From: Planktosalinus sp963977065
GTDB lineage: Bacteria; Bacteroidota; Bacteroidia; Flavobacteriales; Flavobacteriaceae
NCBI GenBank assembly: GCA_963977065.1
Contig: CAXBNF010000004.1
Coordinates: forward strand, 90,937-154,936
Reading direction: 5' to 3'
Length of the DNA: 64,000 bases
A model generated the notes under the pieces. The model did not search any database and was not told the origin of the DNA. It was given only the letters and a program-made list of their open reading frames with translations. Positions 39,571-48,939 of the stretch are shown here, in pieces. How positions within the stretch are numbered: position 1 is the first letter of the stretch; every line of letters begins with the position of its first letter. Both the position numbers and the translations under genes were made by a program.

Positions 39571-42021
39571 ATGTCAAATTCAAAAATCATAGATATAGAC
39601 AGTTTGTCATTTCAGGAACTCAATGAGGAAGCCGAGTTGATTCCCTTAATGACGCCTGAAGATGAAGATGCAATTAATAAAGAGGTCTTGCCCGATGAGC
39701 TTGCCATATTGCCCTTGCGCAATACGGTTTTGTTTCCCGGGGTGGTGATTCCCATAACCGCCGGACGGGATAAATCCATTAAACTCATCAACGAGGCCAA
39801 TAAAAAATCCAAGGTCATAGGGGTGGTCTCCCAAAAGGCCGAAGGTGTTGAGGAGCCTGAAGAAGGAGACATCAACAGACTGGGCACCGTTGCACGCATT
39901 TTGCGTGTCCTGAAAATGCCCGATGGCAATGTCACGGTAATTCTTCAGGGGAAAAAGCGATTTGAAATTGAAACCATCACTAGTGTTGAGCCTTACTTTA
40001 AAGCCAAAGTAAAGGAAGTAGCAGAAGCACGCCCGGCAAAAAACAACAAAGAGTTCAAAGCGGTTATTGATTCTATTAAAGAACTGGCATTGCAAATCAT
40101 CAATGAAAGTCCCAACATCCCTTCAGAGGCTTCCTTTGCTATTAAGAATATTGAAAGCAACTCTTTTTTAATCAATTTTGTGTCTTCAAATTTAAATGTA
40201 GATGTAGAAGACAAACAAAAATTACTGGAAATCAATTCGCTGGAAGAGCGCGCCATGGAAACCCTGAAGTTTATGAATATCGAGTTTCAGAAACTGGCGT
40301 TAAAGAACGATATACAGTCTAAGGTGCGTTATGACCTGGACCAGCAGCAGCGGGAGTATTTCCTGCATCAGCAAATGAAAACCATCCAGGAAGAATTGGG
40401 TGGCGTTTCCCATGAAGAAGAACTGGACGAAATGCAGCAGCGCGCCAAAAAGAAAAAATGGTCTGATGCGGTCGCCAAGCACTTTGAAAAGGAATTGGCC
40501 AAAATGCAGCGAATGAACCCGCAGGTAGCTGAATATTCCATTCAGCGCAATTACCTCGATTTATTTCTCGACCTGCCCTGGAATCATTACTCCAAGGACA
40601 AGTTTGATTTAAAACGCGCCAAGCGCATCCTTGACAGAGACCATTACGGACTCGATGATGTCAAAAAACGCATCATTGAATACCTCGCAGTCTTAAAACT
40701 GCGTAACGATATGAAATCACCCATCCTGTGTCTCTATGGACCTCCGGGAGTAGGAAAAACCTCATTGGGGAAATCCATCGCAGAAGCGCTGGGACGTAAA
40801 TATGTGAGAGTGTCCCTGGGTGGTTTGCGGGATGAATCTGAAATAAGAGGCCATAGAAAAACTTATATTGGTGCGATGCCCGGACGCATCGTGCAAAGCA
40901 TTAAAAAAGCAGAAACCTCCAATCCGGTTTTTGTGTTGGATGAAATTGACAAACTTTCTTTAGGAAATCAAGGCGACCCGTCTTCGGCATTGCTGGAGGT
41001 TTTGGACCCGGAGCAAAACAATGATTTTCACGACAACTTCCTGGAGGTGGGCTTTGACTTGTCTAAAGTGATGTTTGTCGCCACGGCAAATACCTTAAAT
41101 ACCATACAACCGGCCTTGCGGGACCGTATGGAAATCATCAATGTAACCGGTTATACCATCGAGGAAAAAGTGGAAATTGCCAAGCAGCACTTGTTGCCCA
41201 AACAACTTAAGGAACACGGTCTTGATAAATCACACTTAAAGATTGCCAAACCCCAACTGGAAAAAATAGTGGAAGGTTACACACGCGAATCGGGTGTGCG
41301 CTCACTGGAAAAGCAAATTGCCAAAATGGTGCGCCATGCGGCCATGCACATTGCGATGGAGGACGACTACAATATCAAAGTGACCAATGAAGATGTGATT
41401 AAGGTCTTGGGTTCCCCCAAACTGGAGCGCGACAAATATGAAAACAATGATGTGGCAGGAGTCGTCACCGGACTTGCCTGGACGCAGGTGGGTGGTGATA
41501 TTTTATTTATCGAGTCCACCCTTTCAAAGGGAAAGGGGAATCTTACCATCACTGGCAACCTGGGGAAAGTAATGAAGGAATCGGCTACCATTGCAATGGA
41601 GTATATCAAATCAAATGCTGATAGTTTGGGCATCGACCCCAATGTGTTTGAAAATTACAATGTGCACATTCACGTGCCCGAAGGCGCCACCCCCAAAGAC
41701 GGACCCAGTGCCGGAATCACCATGTTAACATCGCTGGTGTCTTTGTTTACCCAGCGCAAAGTAAAGAAAAGCCTTGCCATGACCGGCGAAATTACCCTCA
41801 GGGGGAAAGTACTACCCGTGGGGGGCATCAAAGAAAAAATTCTCGCTGCCAAACGCGCGCGAATCAAAGAAATTTTACTTTGTGAAGACAACAAAAGCGA
41901 CATCGAAGAAATCAAGGAAGACTACCTCAAAGGTCTCACTTTTCACTATGTAAAAGAGATGAGTGAAGTCCTCCAACTGGCATTGACTAAGGAAAAAGTG
42001 AAAAACCCTAAAAGGCTTTAA
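39571..42021 (+). CDS. lon: Lon ATP-dependent serine protease
   Basis: The protein (816 aa) has the N-terminal LON domain (about residues 40-240, beginning LAILPLRNTVLFPGV) and a coiled-coil linker. The AAA module has Walker A GPPGVGKTS near residue 390 and Walker B VFVLDEIDKL. The C-terminal protease domain has the catalytic Ser713 in DGPSAGITM and Lys in GGIKEKI about 43 residues later. It degrades damaged and short-lived regulatory proteins in the cytoplasm as a hexamer. Length and motifs are complete. The start MSNSKIIDIDSL with a short acidic N-terminal extension is usual in Flavobacteriia. The gene is divergent from the ECF sigma operon, and porQ follows. Confidence 0.95.
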   Translation: MSNSKIIDIDSLSFQELNEEAELIPLMTPEDEDAINKEVLPDELAILPLRNTVLFPGVVIPITAGRDKSIKLINEANKKSKVIGVVSQKAEGVEEPEEGDINRLGTVARILRVLKMPDGNVTVILQGKKRFEIETITSVEPYFKAKVKEVAEARPAKNNKEFKAVIDSIKELALQIINESPNIPSEASFAIKNIESNSFLINFVSSNLNVDVEDKQKLLEINSLEERAMETLKFMNIEFQKLALKNDIQSKVRYDLDQQQREYFLHQQMKTIQEELGGVSHEEELDEMQQRAKKKKWSDAVAKHFEKELAKMQRMNPQVAEYSIQRNYLDLFLDLPWNHYSKDKFDLKRAKRILDRDHYGLDDVKKRIIEYLAVLKLRNDMKSPILCLYGPPGVGKTSLGKSIAEALGRKYVRVSLGGLRDESEIRGHRKTYIGAMPGRIVQSIKKAETSNPVFVLDEIDKLSLGNQGDPSSALLEVLDPEQNNDFHDNFLEVGFDLSKVMFVATANTLNTIQPALRDRMEIINVTGYTIEEKVEIAKQHLLPKQLKEHGLDKSHLKIAKPQLEKIVEGYTRESGVRSLEKQIAKMVRHAAMHIAMEDDYNIKVTNEDVIKVLGSPKLERDKYENNDVAGVVTGLAWTQVGGDILFIESTLSKGKGNLTITGNLGKVMKESATIAMEYIKSNADSLGIDPNVFENYNVHIHVPEGATPKDGPSAGITMLTSLVSLFTQRKVKKSLAMTGEITLRGKVLPVGGIKEKILAAKRARIKEILLCEDNKSDIEEIKEDYLKGLTFHYVKEMSEVLQLALTKEKVKNPKRL

Positions 42022-42042
42022 AAGACATTGTTAGATAAACAT

Positions 42043-42204
42043 AAAAAGAGGCTGACTAATAAGTTGTATAACTAAAGAACACCACGAAGGCACCAAGACA
42101 CCAAGAAGCACAAAGAGCTAAATAGTAATCCCTTAATTCTTAGTGTAACTTTGAGCCTTGGTGTCTTTGTGGCAAAACACGATTTTTAGACAGCCTCTTT
42201 TTTT
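42043..42204 (+). terminator. Terminator stem split by an inserted repeat
   Basis: The outer arms AAAGAGGCTGACTAATAA and TTTTTAGACAGCCTCTTT pair with few mismatches and end in a T-run, a terminator of the kind common after Bacteroidota genes. Instead of a short loop the arms enclose about 130 bp, including a second mirror pair (CCACGAAGGCACCAAGACAC at 42082 and the reverse complement of GTGTCTTTGTGG near 42160). The inner repeat looks inserted into the loop. Confidence 0.6.
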
Positions 42205-42221
42205 AATCTTAAAAAATAAAT

Positions 42222-42229
42222 TATACTTG
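42222..42229 (+). promoter_or_regulatory. Weak -7-like box before porQ
   Basis: TATACTTG differs by one base from TAnnTTTG. It lies about 62 bp before the porQ start. No -33 element is convincing. Confidence 0.3.
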
Positions 42230-42290
42230 CACTCGTTTACTTGTTAAGCTTATTCTCATTATCGGGAGAATAAAAACCCGGACCTCATTT

Positions 42291-43310
42291 ATGCAAACCA
42301 AGATAGTTGTTGCTTTCTTATTGTTTTTTACAGTTTTGAGTTCAGCTCAAATCGGGGGGAAGGGCACTTACCAATTTCTAAACTTGGTCAATTCACCGCG
42401 ACAAGCTGCTTTGGGGGGTAAAATCATTACAAACTATGATTATGACCCCAGCCAGGGGCTCTACAATCCCGCCACCATCAATCCGGCGATGGACAACCAG
42501 CTTTCTGTCAATTACACCAATTATTTTGCCGATGTCAATTATGGTACTGCATCCTATGCCTACCTGTGGGACAGACGCACTCAGGTTTTTCACACGGGGG
42601 TCACCTATATCAATTATGGGCGCTTTGACGGTTTTGACGAGCAAGGAGAATCTACCGGGAAATTTGGGGGCGGTGAGGTGGCCCTCTCATTTGGCTATGC
42701 CCGCAACATTCCCTGGACCGACTTTCACGTGGGGGTCAACGTCAAACTCATTTCCTCAAAACTGGAAGAGTACAGCTCGCTGGGAGGCGCTATTGATATC
42801 GGATTGATTTATGTGTATGAACCCTGGGATTTGCATATTGCAGCGGTTGCCAGAAATATGGGGACTCAGTTTACCCCTTTTGCCGAAACCTATGAAAAAC
42901 TTCCTTTTGAAGTCGATTTTGGTATTTCCCAAAGCCTTCAAAACGTACCGCTACGATGGCACTTTACGCTCGAAAACCTCCAAACCTGGAACATCGCTTT
43001 TGCCAATCCCGCACGGGATGAGTTTGATTTGGAAGGCAATGTGGAACAAGAAAATATTACCTTTATTGACAATATATTCAGACGTGCCATTGTGGGAATC
43101 GAGTTGTTTCCTGAAAGTGGGTTTAACATTCGTTTGGGTTACAATGTGAGACGGTCTGAAGAATTGCGAATAGTGGAGCAGAGGGCCTTTGCCGGTTTGA
43201 GTGCCGGGTTTGGCATCAAACTGCGCAAGGTGAGAGTGAGCTATGCCTACTCCAGATACAGCACGGCAGCAGCAGCAAATTTTTTCGGACTGAACATCGA
43301 TTTACAATGA
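42291..43310 (+). CDS. porQ: Type IX secretion system protein PorQ
   Basis: A signal peptide (about residues 1-20, ending LSSAQ) precedes a beta-barrel of about 320 residues with the PorQ opening GGKGTYQFLNLVNSPRQAAL and repeated YxxxxG-type strands (GVTYINYGRFDGFDEQG, AVARNMGTQFTPF). The last strand reads YAYSRYSTAAAANFFGLNID. PorQ is an outer-membrane component linked with PorU/PorV/PorZ attachment at the cell surface. The coding frame ends 4 bp inside cmk (ATGA overlap). The neighbouring cmk gene is the usual partner in Flavobacteriia, which supports the call. No cargo protein with a T9SS C-terminal signal was noted in the window. Confidence 0.85.
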   Translation: MQTKIVVAFLLFFTVLSSAQIGGKGTYQFLNLVNSPRQAALGGKIITNYDYDPSQGLYNPATINPAMDNQLSVNYTNYFADVNYGTASYAYLWDRRTQVFHTGVTYINYGRFDGFDEQGESTGKFGGGEVALSFGYARNIPWTDFHVGVNVKLISSKLEEYSSLGGAIDIGLIYVYEPWDLHIAAVARNMGTQFTPFAETYEKLPFEVDFGISQSLQNVPLRWHFTLENLQTWNIAFANPARDEFDLEGNVEQENITFIDNIFRRAIVGIELFPESGFNIRLGYNVRRSEELRIVEQRAFAGLSAGFGIKLRKVRVSYAYSRYSTAAAANFFGLNIDLQ

Positions 43311-44008
43311 TAAAAAAAATTACCATCGCCATAGACGGCTTTTCATCTACCGGTAAGAGTACCGTTGCCAAACAACTGGCGGCTTATCTGGGCTATGTCT
43401 ATGTCGATAGCGGCGCGATGTACCGTGCCATTACCCTTTTCGCTTTACAGCGAAATTTAATCGGAGACGATTTCTTACATCGGGACAAATTAATTGACCA
43501 ACTCCCTGAAATCCAATTGCATTTTGAGTTCAATCCCACCACCAAAACCGCCGAAATCCACCTGAACGGAACCAATGTCGAAAACGAAATTCGCTCTATG
43601 CAAGTCTCAGACAAAGTGAGTCAAATCGCTGAAATACCGCAGGTGCGAAAAAAATTGGTCGAGTTGCAGCAGCATTTTGGAAAAAACAAAGGCGTGGTGA
43701 TGGACGGCAGAGATATCGGCACGGTGGTGTTTCCAGACGCCGAACTCAAAGTATTTATGACCGCCGATGCTAAAGAACGTGCCCATAGACGCTATTTGGA
43801 ATTTAAAGAGCAGGGAAAGGACATCCCTTTTGAGTCCATTTATGAAAATGTGATGCAACGGGATTACATCGATACCACAAGAGCAGATTCACCACTCACC
43901 AAAGCAAAAGACGCTATAGAAATTGACAATACCCACACCAACCGGGAGGACCAGTTTCACATCCTGCTTCAACTGGCAAAAGACCGCATCGCCGGAAGAG
44001 TCTCCTAA
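43307..44008 (+). CDS. cmk: Cytidylate kinase
   Basis: This 233-aa nucleotide kinase has the P-loop DGFSSTGKSTVAKQLA (about residues 9-24), the substrate-region VYVDSGAMYRAITL, GRDIGTVVFPDAELKVF, and the RADSPLTKAKDAIEIDNT lid/C-terminal segment. It phosphorylates CMP and dCMP. Its start overlaps the porQ stop by 4 bp, so they are co-transcribed and translationally coupled. Length and motifs are normal. Confidence 0.93.
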   Translation: MIKKITIAIDGFSSTGKSTVAKQLAAYLGYVYVDSGAMYRAITLFALQRNLIGDDFLHRDKLIDQLPEIQLHFEFNPTTKTAEIHLNGTNVENEIRSMQVSDKVSQIAEIPQVRKKLVELQQHFGKNKGVVMDGRDIGTVVFPDAELKVFMTADAKERAHRRYLEFKEQGKDIPFESIYENVMQRDYIDTTRADSPLTKAKDAIEIDNTHTNREDQFHILLQLAKDRIAGRVS

Positions 44009-44156
44009 ATTTTTAATATAGTGTTCAGTATTAAGTATCAAGACTAATATCCACCCCCTCAATCATCAATCCTCAATAATCAATAATCAATCATCAATAA
44101 TCAATAATCAATAATCAATAGTCAATAATCAATCATCAATCATCAATCACCACAAC
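44009..44156. repeat. Low-complexity AATCAATAATC tract
   Basis: The tract consists of imperfect repeats of ATAATCAATAATCAATCATC units. It separates cmk from the dispersed repeat copies and contains no gene. Confidence 0.7.
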
Positions 44157-44340
44157 CCGCGTTCTTTGCCCCGTTCCGCCAAAGGCGGATGGAACGCTAT
44201 ATTTTGAGGCTAAGTATTAAGACCATTAACCAATCCCTTTGCGCCTTCTTTGCGATTTAACTTTGCGTCCTTTGCGCTTCGTCGCCTGAAGCTTTGTAGC
44301 GCAAGGCGGTGAAACCCACACAAGAGTAAGCAGAGTAGAA
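44157..44340 (+). repeat. Dispersed repeat, copy 1
   Basis: The copy begins CCCGCGTTCTTTGCCCCG and ends near CAAGAGTAAGCAGAGTA. It contains CCGCCAAAGGCGG, several CTTTGCG words, and a GCGCTTCGTCGCC...GCGCAAGGCGGTGAA stem. Copies 2 to 4 lie at 44390, 46925 and 63833. Confidence 0.85.
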
Positions 44341-44389
44341 GCAATAATCAATAGTCAATAATCAATCATCAATCATCAATCATCACACC

Positions 44390-44572
44390 CCGCGTTCTTT
44401 GCCCCGTTCCGCCAAAGGCGGATGGAACGCTAAATTTTGAGGATAATTATTAAGACCATTAACCATTCCCTTTGCGCCTTCTTTGCGATTTAACTTTGCG
44501 TCCTTTGCGCTTCGTCGCCTGAAGCTTTGTAGCGCAAGGCGGTGAAACCCACACAAGAGTAAGCAGAGTAAA
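44390..44572 (+). repeat. Dispersed repeat, copy 2
   Basis: Almost identical to copy 1 over about 180 bp, differing at a few positions (GGCTAAGTATT against GGATAATTATT). The pair looks like a recent duplication including part of the AATCAATAATC tract. Confidence 0.85.
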
Positions 44573-44679
44573 AGCAATAAGCAATAATCAATAATCAATA
44601 GTCAATAAATAAACCGTTTACTAACAGCCATTTATTGATTTTTTATTGTATGTTGATTCGTAAAAAAAAATAAAACCTT

Positions 44680-44688
44680 TATATTTGC
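44680..44688 (+). promoter_or_regulatory. Promoter of the outer-membrane barrel gene
   Basis: TATATTTGC matches the -7 box TAnnTTTG, and TTGATT at 44653 could be the -33 element. Transcription would start about 6-8 bp downstream, leaving a leader of roughly 30 nt. Confidence 0.6.
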
Positions 44689-44720
44689 ACCCATTTTCAA
44701 AAAAACCCAAATTTAAAATC

Positions 44721-45350
44721 ATGAAAAAACTAGCAACAGCCATCGTGGCTTTACTAACAACAACCTTGTTCTTCGGACAAGAAACAACAAGCTTTAACAA
44801 ATTTTCGATTGAAATTCAAGGAGGATTACACATGCCGCTACAACTAGTTGACAACATTGAGACATCAGACTATACCGATTTCAGATCAGGACAAATTGGT
44901 GTGCGTTATATGTTTGACAGCTGTTTTGGTGCCAAACTCAGTTATGGCTTCAACAGCTTTGAAGACAAAGAAAACAGCGACTTTGGCGTTGATTACCACA
45001 GAATCACCCTCGAAGGTGTGTACAATATGCAACTGGCAAACCGTTTTGGTATTTTGGCACATGCCGGACTGGGTCTTGCTTCTGCCGCACCATCAAGTAT
45101 TGATGAGAATGAAAACACAGCTATTTTTACCCTGGGCTTAACACCACAGGTTAAAGTATCAGACCGTGTGGCTGTATTTGTGGATGCTACTTATTTAGTA
45201 AGTGCTTCACAGCAGTACTATTTCAACGGTCAACTCATCGAGCCCAATTTCCCATCAAGAACCGCGGCTTTTGCAAACTTTAGCATCGGAGCGACCATCT
45301 CCCTCGGTAAAAACAGCACCCACGCAGACTGGGCACAGAAAACCAACTAA
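44721..45350 (+). CDS. Small outer-membrane beta-barrel protein, 209 aa
   Basis: I start at the ATG at 44721 (MKKLATAIVALLTTTLFFGQ, signal peptide); the longer frame upstream lies in the leader. The mature protein has eight or so amphipathic strands (FSIEIQGGLHMPLQL, GQIGVRYMF, FGAKLSYGFNSFED, HRITLEGVYNMQ, FGILAHAGLGL, AIFTLGLTPQVKVSDRVAVFVDATYL, FANFSIGATISLG), like the barrel of OmpA-family proteins. The OmpA C-terminal peptidoglycan domain is absent, so it is either a barrel-only porin-like protein or a truncated relative. A promoter and a terminator frame it as a single transcript. Confidence 0.8.
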   Translation: MKKLATAIVALLTTTLFFGQETTSFNKFSIEIQGGLHMPLQLVDNIETSDYTDFRSGQIGVRYMFDSCFGAKLSYGFNSFEDKENSDFGVDYHRITLEGVYNMQLANRFGILAHAGLGLASAAPSSIDENENTAIFTLGLTPQVKVSDRVAVFVDATYLVSASQQYYFNGQLIEPNFPSRTAAFANFSIGATISLGKNSTHADWAQKTN

Positions 45351-45368
45351 CACAATCAACATACAATT

Positions 45369-45403
45369 AAAAATCCCAAAGCAGTTTGTTTTGGGATTTT
45401 TTT
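45369..45403 (+). terminator. Terminator after the barrel gene
   Basis: AAAATCCCAAA and TTTGGGATTTT form a stem with a GCAGTTTGT-type loop, followed by a T-run. The sequence 45404-45508 is again of the AATCAATAATC low-complexity type. Confidence 0.8.
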
Positions 45404-45508
45404 ATTTCATCAATATTCAATCAGTGTTCAGTATTAAGTCTAATAACCCAATCTCTCAATAATCAATAATCAATAATCAAAAGCCAACACAACCTTGAAC
45501 ACTAACTA

Positions 45509-46162
45509 TCAACCTTTATACACCGACACGGATTTCTGTATATCTTCTTTTATAAATTCCCAAATTTTTCCCCGCAGGCAAATGGGTTCGAAATCATCGT
45601 CTGCCAATTCAAAATTTGTTAAATTATTCAATAACTTTGCTTTATCGTGGGTGTACTCATAACGCTGTTGGTGAAGCGTCAACATAGTTTGAAGCGGGTA
45701 GAGGGGTAGTAATTCGTGCAGGTCCCAGAAATCTTTTTTTCTTCCTCCACGTTGAATGACATCTATTTTCATAGCAATAATTTCTTCTATTGTAGCTAGA
45801 CGGATCGAGTCAACAACTAACGGGGGCTGTATATAGGGATCAGTATAAAAAACATCCAACTTGATAGTGTGTTTTTTATCAGTGCCAATGGCATAGGATT
45901 TACCCAAAGCGGGAGCTAAATTTGAAAAAGGAACGACATAGGGAAAATTGGCTTTTAGAAAGTGCTCCAATACGTCAAAACCAATACTGCCATATTCAGC
46001 ATCAGTAAAAAGATCGATATCCACAGAAATGCGGTGACCCAGTTGCAGGCTTAATCCAGTGCCTCCTACCAAACGAAACCGGCTAAACTCTTTGGATGCC
46101 ATGAGGATTAACAGACATTCTTTCAGCAGGTCATTGATAGTATGGTAATGCAAACCTCTCAT
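45509..46162 (-). CDS. AbiEii/AbiGii-type nucleotidyltransferase toxin
   Basis: The protein (217 aa) has the nucleotidyltransferase core GGTGLSLQLGHRISVDIDLF (about residues 32-51), with the two metal-binding Asp residues in VDIDL, and KLDVFYTDP further on. EIIAMKIDVIQRGGRKKDFWDLHEL is the conserved Lys/Asp-rich helix of the family. Members inhibit growth, and AbiEii-type proteins act as toxins in type IV toxin-antitoxin or phage-exclusion systems. It starts 4 bp after the XRE-type gene that precedes it on the same strand. The transcription order is antitoxin then toxin, as expected. Confidence 0.82.
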   Translation of the reverse strand: MRGLHYHTINDLLKECLLILMASKEFSRFRLVGGTGLSLQLGHRISVDIDLFTDAEYGSIGFDVLEHFLKANFPYVVPFSNLAPALGKSYAIGTDKKHTIKLDVFYTDPYIQPPLVVDSIRLATIEEIIAMKIDVIQRGGRKKDFWDLHELLPLYPLQTMLTLHQQRYEYTHDKAKLLNNLTNFELADDDFEPICLRGKIWEFIKEDIQKSVSVYKG

Positions 46163-46166
46163 AAGC

Positions 46167-46655
46167 TTAAATTTCCTGCTGCAAACTCATGGGTGCTGTT
46201 GCAGGAGGGCTTTGCAGCACCTGTTGTACTTTCTCATCACCATAAAACCGGGTAATCTCACGCTTTTCAATAGTATTTCCCCGTTCAAAAACCCGTTGAA
46301 TAACGTTTTTATAGTGCTTTTTCCAGTCAATGGTTTCTACATCGGTATCCCAAAACAAGGTAGCTCTTAACAGTGATAAGTCAGGTTTTGGTTTGTTTTT
46401 TTGCTTTTCTTTGTATATGTCATAAAAGGCCTGTAACAAAACAACCGTACTTTCTTTAAGGCCCAATGCCTGCTCAATCTTTAAAGCAAACGAAGTGGTA
46501 ATGGCACGCTTTCCTTTCGTGATCGCATTGAATGTCTGAGGGTGCTCACCAATAGATAAAGCAAAAGGCCGTTGCTTAAGCGAACGTTTTTCTAACTCAC
46601 GCTTAATAATAAACCCCGGATGGATTCCTTTGTATTTTTTAAACCGCATTTCCAT
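46167..46655 (-). CDS. XRE/HigA-like antitoxin partner
   Basis: The N-terminal helix-turn-helix reads HPGFIIKRELEKRSLKQRPFALSIGEHPQTFNAITKGKRAITTSFALKIEQALGL (about residues 11-67), of HigA/VapI type. The C-terminal half (about 85-162) contains DWKKHYKNVIQRVFERGNTIEKREITRFYG, which may bind the toxin. The gene precedes the AbiEii-type toxin by 4 bp. A 16-bp palindrome at 46666 just before its start is a probable autoregulatory operator. Two ATGs (ending at 46655 and 46649) are possible starts. Confidence 0.8.
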   Translation of the reverse strand: MEMRFKKYKGIHPGFIIKRELEKRSLKQRPFALSIGEHPQTFNAITKGKRAITTSFALKIEQALGLKESTVVLLQAFYDIYKEKQKNKPKPDLSLLRATLFWDTDVETIDWKKHYKNVIQRVFERGNTIEKREITRFYGDEKVQQVLQSPPATAPMSLQQEI

Positions 46656-46665
46656 GGTACAAATA

Positions 46666-46681
46666 TAAACAAAAATGTTTA
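46666..46681 (-). promoter_or_regulatory. Probable operator of the toxin-antitoxin operon
   Basis: TAAACA and TGTTTA are perfect arms with an AAAA spacer, 11 bp upstream of the antitoxin start. This is where HigA-type proteins typically bind. Confidence 0.55.
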
Positions 46682-46924
46682 CATATATATGAATTTAAAA
46701 TGAGCAATCCTAATTTGGACTCCAAAAGTAATCAATCATCAATAGCAACTCCGCAAACAAAGTGGTCAGTGGTCAGCTTTTAGTCTAAAGTGAGTAAGAA
46801 ATTAAGAGATTAAGTGAGTAAGAAATTAAGGTAATAGGCAATAACCAATAACTCAATCCCTCAATCCCTCAATCCCTCAATCCCTCAATCTCTCAATCTC
46901 TCAATAACTCAATAACTCAACAAC
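46682..46924. repeat. Gene-free stretch ending in CTCAATCCCT tandem repeats
   Basis: From about 46850 the 10-bp word CTCAATCCCT is repeated several times and then changes to CTCAATCTCT and CTCAATAACT. The earlier part contains AGTGAGTAAGAAATTAAG twice. No gene is supported. Confidence 0.7.
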
Positions 46925-47041
46925 CCATTAACCAATCCCTTTGCGCCTTCTTTGCGAATTAACTTTGCGTCCTTTGCGCTTCGTCGCCTGAAGCTTTGTA
47001 GCGCAAGGCGGTGAAACCCACACAAGAGTAAGCAGAGTAAA
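46925..47041 (+). repeat. Dispersed repeat, copy 3
   Basis: This copy starts near CCATTAACCAATCCCTTTGC and runs to AAGCAGAGTAAAAGCAAT. It matches the second half of copies 1 and 2 including the GCGCTTCGTCGCC stem. It is again followed by an AATCAATAATC tract (to about 47110). Confidence 0.85.
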
Positions 47042-47193
47042 AGCAATAATCAATAATCAATAATCAATAATCAATAATCAATAATCAATAATCAATCATC
47101 AATAGCCAATAAAACAACCACACCCCCCGTCATTCATCCTGTGATTTTTACATTTTATCCCATAAACATACCCCACATTCCCGATGCTTTCAT

Positions 47194-47201
47194 TATCTTT
47201 G
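47194..47201 (+). promoter_or_regulatory. Promoter at the start of the polysaccharide locus
   Basis: TATCTTTG fits TAnnTTTG. It lies about 100 bp before the first polysaccharide gene, leaving a leader that contains AACGTTTTTCCCCCGCATTC and CGGTTATAAAGACGTTAACG. Such a leader may carry antitermination signals. No -33 was assigned with confidence. Confidence 0.5.
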
Positions 47202-47301
47202 CAACGTTTTTCCCCCGCATTCCAATTAACGCAGCATACCAAATCGGTTATAAAGACGTTAACGAATAAGGGGCATTTTTTTTAAATACAACGCACTGAC
47301 C

Positions 47302-48675
<1,374 letters not shown>

Positions 48676-48867
48676 TAAAAAGGCTGATTCGCAAATACGC
48701 AAATACGCAAATCAGCAAATCCGCGAATAAGCAAATCCGCGAATATGCAAATAAGCGAATCCGCAACAAAAAAAGCAAATCCGCGAATCCGCAATAAGAA
48801 AAACAAATAAGCAAATCAGCAATTAATCAATATGAAAATCAAACAACAAACCATTCCCTTACCTTCC
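48676..48867. repeat. Low-complexity GCAAATCCGCGAAT tract
   Basis: Words of 10-12 bp such as GCAAATACGCAA, GCAAATCAGCAA and ATCCGCGAATA repeat to about 48830. Similar tracts occur at 51720-51780 and 63715-63830. No gene is supported. Confidence 0.7.
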
Positions 48868-48923
48868 ATTCCGAAAAAGTTTAGCTTTTCTTGGATTTAA
48901 TTCCGAAAAAGTTATACTTTTAA
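48868..48923 (+). promoter_or_regulatory. Direct-repeat operator before the DUF4143 ATPase gene
   Basis: ATTCCGAAAAAGTT occurs twice, at 48868 and 48900, each followed by a half palindrome (TAGCTTTTC and ATACTTTTA). AAAAGTTATACTTTT in the second copy is a perfect palindrome. The gene starts 17 bp after the second copy, so this looks like an autoregulatory site overlapping the promoter. Confidence 0.55.
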
Positions 48924-48939
48924 TATAGAAAAAGACCCA

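Noticed and set aside
39612..39935. Minus-strand frames inside lon, and similar frames in the capE, dehydrogenase and epimerase genes
   Set aside because: Shadow frames of well-supported genes; no start signals or domain features.
44009..47301. tRNA or rRNA genes in the gene-poor stretches
   Set aside because: No cloverleaf-like segment with a GGTTCGAATC-type T-arm was seen; the stretches are repeats and low-complexity DNA.
48690..48830. Possible CRISPR array from regular GCAAATCCGCGAAT-like words
   Set aside because: Unit length is about 10-12 bp with no distinct spacers and no cas gene; it is a low-complexity tract, as are 46850-46920 and 63715-63830.
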